Part shown: positions 5,567-6,626 of the stretch, in pieces | How positions within the stretch are numbered: position 1 is the stretch's first letter | How the letters are laid out: every line of letters begins with the position of its first letter | Assembly (NCBI GenBank): GCA_013203195.1 | Contig: JABMQM010000016.1 | Coordinates: forward strand, 1 to 6,626 | Origin: Desulfobacteraceae bacterium | GTDB taxonomy: Bacteria > Desulfobacterota > Desulfobacteria > Desulfobacterales > UBA11574 | Length of the DNA stretch: 6,626 nt | Direction: 5' to 3' | The notes under the pieces: model-generated | The model's input: only the letters and a program-made list of their open reading frames with translations | What the model was told of the DNA's origin: nothing | Databases searched by the model: none | Position numbers and translations under genes: made by a program

Positions 5567-5576
5567 CAAAGTCAAC
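5558..5576. promoter_or_regulatory. Candidate Rrf2 operator (inverted repeat)
   Basis: GTTGAC (5558-5563) and GTCAAC (5571-5576) are perfect 6-bp inverted half-sites around a 7-base spacer, CAACAAA. The site covers the -35 region of the Rrf2 gene's promoter, 74 bp upstream of its ATG. Position and symmetry fit binding by a dimeric regulator, most simply the adjacent Rrf2 protein repressing its own unit. The assignment to Rrf2 rests on proximity. Confidence 0.55.
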
Positions 5577-5723
5577 AATTATTTTTCCACTAAACGCATT
5601 GTTTTAAATTCTCAAGTATCTATAATGATTTCATTAGGTTTCAGTTAAGAGACAAGCAATGCGGGGAGCAGGCTGTTTTGGTTGAGAATTAGGGTTCTTC
5701 TCCAAAAGAGTTGGCGTGATCCA

Positions 5724-5748
5724 TATACTTAAATACAGCTGAAGTATA
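5724..5748. repeat. Perfect 7-bp inverted repeat in the regulator intergenic region
   Basis: TATACTT (5724-5730) and AAGTATA (5742-5748) are exact inverted copies, 11 bases apart, with CAGCTG inside the spacer. The site is mid-way between the Rrf2 and TetR promoters and about 60 bp upstream of the TetR -35. It could bind another dimeric regulator or form a small hairpin; no further function can be read from it. The rest of 5600-5800 shows no gene. Confidence 0.45.
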
Positions 5749-5810
5749 GCCATTTATGAGGAAGAAAGATGTCAAGGTGAGATAAACATGGCTATGGTTG
5801 TGAAAAGGGC

Positions 5811-5839
5811 TTGACTGTAGGGAAGCATTGTATTAGATG
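5811..5839 (+). promoter_or_regulatory. Probable promoter of the TetR-family gene
   Basis: TTGACT (5811-5816) matches the -35 consensus at five of six positions. After a 17-bp spacer, TAGATG (5834-5839) is a modest -10. Transcription would start near 5846, inside the palindrome at 5842-5863, leaving a leader of about 40 bases. Confidence 0.55.
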
Positions 5840-5841
5840 GA

Positions 5842-5863
5842 AGAGACCGACCGGTCTGTCTCT
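5842..5863. promoter_or_regulatory. Candidate TetR-family operator, 22-bp near-perfect palindrome
   Basis: The site reads AGAGAC, C, GACC, then GGTC, T, GTCTCT. Ten of eleven base pairs of the two half-sites are symmetrical about 5852/5853, and the only break is the C5848/T5857 pair. The GACCGGTC core with flanking GAC/GTC steps is a form often seen for TetR-family dimers. It starts 3 bases after the -10 and ends 23 bases before the regulator's ATG, so binding would block transcription: classic autorepression. Confidence 0.8.
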
Positions 5864-5886
5864 GTATTGCAAAAAAGGTATTCAGA

Positions 5887-6498
5887 ATGAATCTAAAAGA
5901 AAAAATTATCCGCGAGTCCTTGAAACTGTTCTCTCTTAAAGGGTTTTTAAACACCTCTTTGCACGATATTTTAAAGGCTGCAAACACTTCTAAGGGCGGG
6001 TTCTACAATCATTTTGCGAGCAAAGAAGAGCTTTTCTTCCAGGTTCTGGATGAGGCGCGCAGAATTTGGCGTGAAAAAAATCTTTCAGGCCTGGATGAGA
6101 TTGAAAATCCTATTGCAAAAATTAAAAGGTTCCTGGAAAACTTCAGAGACCTGTATCTTAAAGATTCCGAGAATTTTCCCGGAGGGTGTATCTTCATTAC
6201 ATTTTCCGTTGAACTGAACGACCAGCGCCCCCATTTGTCCAGAGAAGTGCATAAAGGGTTTATCGGACTTAAATCCATGCTCAAGAGGCTTTTGGATGAG
6301 GGCCGGGCGTCGGGCGGACTGAGTAAAGACGTGAGTACCAGCGCCATAACCGAAATGCTGTTTGCCGGCATGTTGGGAGCTACGGTTATGTATGGTCTGG
6401 ACAGATCGACCGCCAACCTGGACAGATCGATCAACTCACTGATCGACTATCTTGAACTGCAACAGCGAGTACATTACGCGCAGTATGTCGTAGCGTAG
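5887..6498 (+). CDS. TetR/AcrR-family transcriptional regulator
   Basis: This is a one-component repressor-type regulator, 203 residues, normal for the family. The N-terminal TetR_N domain spans about 4-50. It includes KIIRESLKLFSLKGF, then the helix-turn-helix SLHDILKAANTSKGGFYNHF (24-43) with the hallmark GGFYNHF and the following SKEELF. The C-terminal ligand and dimer domain (about 75-195) contains FPGGCIFITFSVELND (about 97-111), with the only cysteine, C101; its ligand cannot be deduced. The ATG follows AAAAGGT (5873-5879) with 7-base spacing. A 22-bp palindrome sits between its promoter and start, which supports self-regulation. No target gene is adjacent on the plus strand inside the window, so its targets probably lie beyond the right edge or elsewhere. 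The gene upstream (Rrf2) is divergent and 402 bp away. Confidence 0.93.
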   Translation: MNLKEKIIRESLKLFSLKGFLNTSLHDILKAANTSKGGFYNHFASKEELFFQVLDEARRIWREKNLSGLDEIENPIAKIKRFLENFRDLYLKDSENFPGGCIFITFSVELNDQRPHLSREVHKGFIGLKSMLKRLLDEGRASGGLSKDVSTSAITEMLFAGMLGATVMYGLDRSTANLDRSINSLIDYLELQQRVHYAQYVVA

Positions 6499-6522
6499 AG
6501 AAGATTTATTATGTCCTGAAAA

Positions 6523-6561
6523 GCCTGGTTCTCCGGGCCGAGCCTGTCCCGCTTTGCGGGA
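6523..6561. other. Two adjacent GC-rich hairpins after the TetR gene
   Basis: GCCTGG-TTCT-CCGGGC (6523-6538) forms a 6-bp stem with one U-G pair. TCCCGC-TTT-GCGGGA (6547-6561) forms a perfect 6-bp stem with a 3-base loop. They begin 25 bases after the TetR stop. Neither is followed by a T-run in either direction, so they are not standard intrinsic terminators. They may slow or protect the transcript end, or be part of an interspersed palindromic repeat. Confidence 0.5.
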
Positions 6562-6592
6562 GTCAGAAATGTCTGGCTATGCCTGAGATAAT

Positions 6593-6616
6593 TCTTACTC
6601 GTAATCTTAATCGGTC
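6593..6616. repeat. Degenerate hexanucleotide repeat at the right edge
   Basis: Four successive hexamers read TCTTAC, TCGTAA, TCTTAA and TCGGTC. The first three share the pattern TC(T/G)TA(A/C), and the fourth is decayed. The periodicity stops being clear before the window end. No gene is seen in 6499-6626. Confidence 0.35.
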
Positions 6617-6626
6617 TTAGTAATAC

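Noticed and set aside
5756..5814. Two tiny frames (MRKKDVKVR and MAMVVKRA) upstream of the TetR gene, the second behind AAGGTGAG
   Set aside because: The second has a good Shine-Dalgarno and could be a leader peptide, but it lies upstream of the proposed TetR transcription start and its stop overlaps the -35 box. At 8-9 codons there is no way to support either.
6579..6620. A 13-codon frame near the right edge
   Set aside because: It is too short, has no ribosome site and overlaps the hexamer repeat.
1..6626. CRISPR arrays, insertion sequences, tRNA genes, phage or defence genes
   Set aside because: No regularly spaced repeats, transposase motifs, tRNA cloverleaf or nuclease/toxin domains were seen on either strand.

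Overview
This window looks like a chromosomal segment of a mesophilic Gram-negative bacterium. My best guess is a sulfate-reducing Desulfobacterota (Desulfobacterales-like). That is an inference from gene style and mixed base composition, since no rRNA or other marker gene is present. I see no tRNA or rRNA gene, CRISPR array, transposase or phage gene.

Left part (1-2931): the first 56 bases hold the N-terminus of a divergent FAD-dependent oxidoreductase on the minus strand. A 146-bp divergent intergenic region follows, with a possible extended -10 promoter, four 7-bp GC-rich repeats and a hairpin. Next come two tightly coupled plus-strand genes: the dihydrolipoyl succinyltransferase E2 (sucB/odhB) and the dihydrolipoyl dehydrogenase E3 (lpdA) of a 2-oxoglutarate dehydrogenase complex. 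No E1 gene lies directly beside this pair.

Middle part (2948-5484): all genes are on the minus strand. One pair is a DUF374-type lysophospholipid acyltransferase followed, 15 bp later, by a 141-residue conserved-looking protein of unknown function. The other pair is an Rrf2-family regulator followed, 28 bp later, by a MoeB/ThiF/HesA-type adenylyltransferase, which suggests regulated sulfur-transfer or ubiquitin-like-protein activation. Between the pairs lies a 217-bp gap with a compact element of nested inverted repeats (about 4132-4218).

Right part (5485-6626): a 402-bp divergent region separates the Rrf2 gene from a plus-strand TetR-family regulator. It contains a GTTGAC/GTCAAC inverted repeat over the Rrf2 promoter, a second stem-loop just downstream of that promoter, an isolated 7-bp inverted repeat, and a near-perfect 22-bp palindrome between the TetR promoter and its start codon. 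The two operator-like sites fit autoregulation by the two regulators. The last 128 bases hold two GC hairpins and a degenerate hexamer repeat, with no gene.

Nothing here is clearly a new multi-gene system. The items most worth a second look are the E2-E3 pair without E1, the Rrf2-adenylyltransferase unit (whose enzyme lacks the crossover-loop cysteine and whose regulator lacks all cysteines), the two operator palindromes, and the nested inverted-repeat element.
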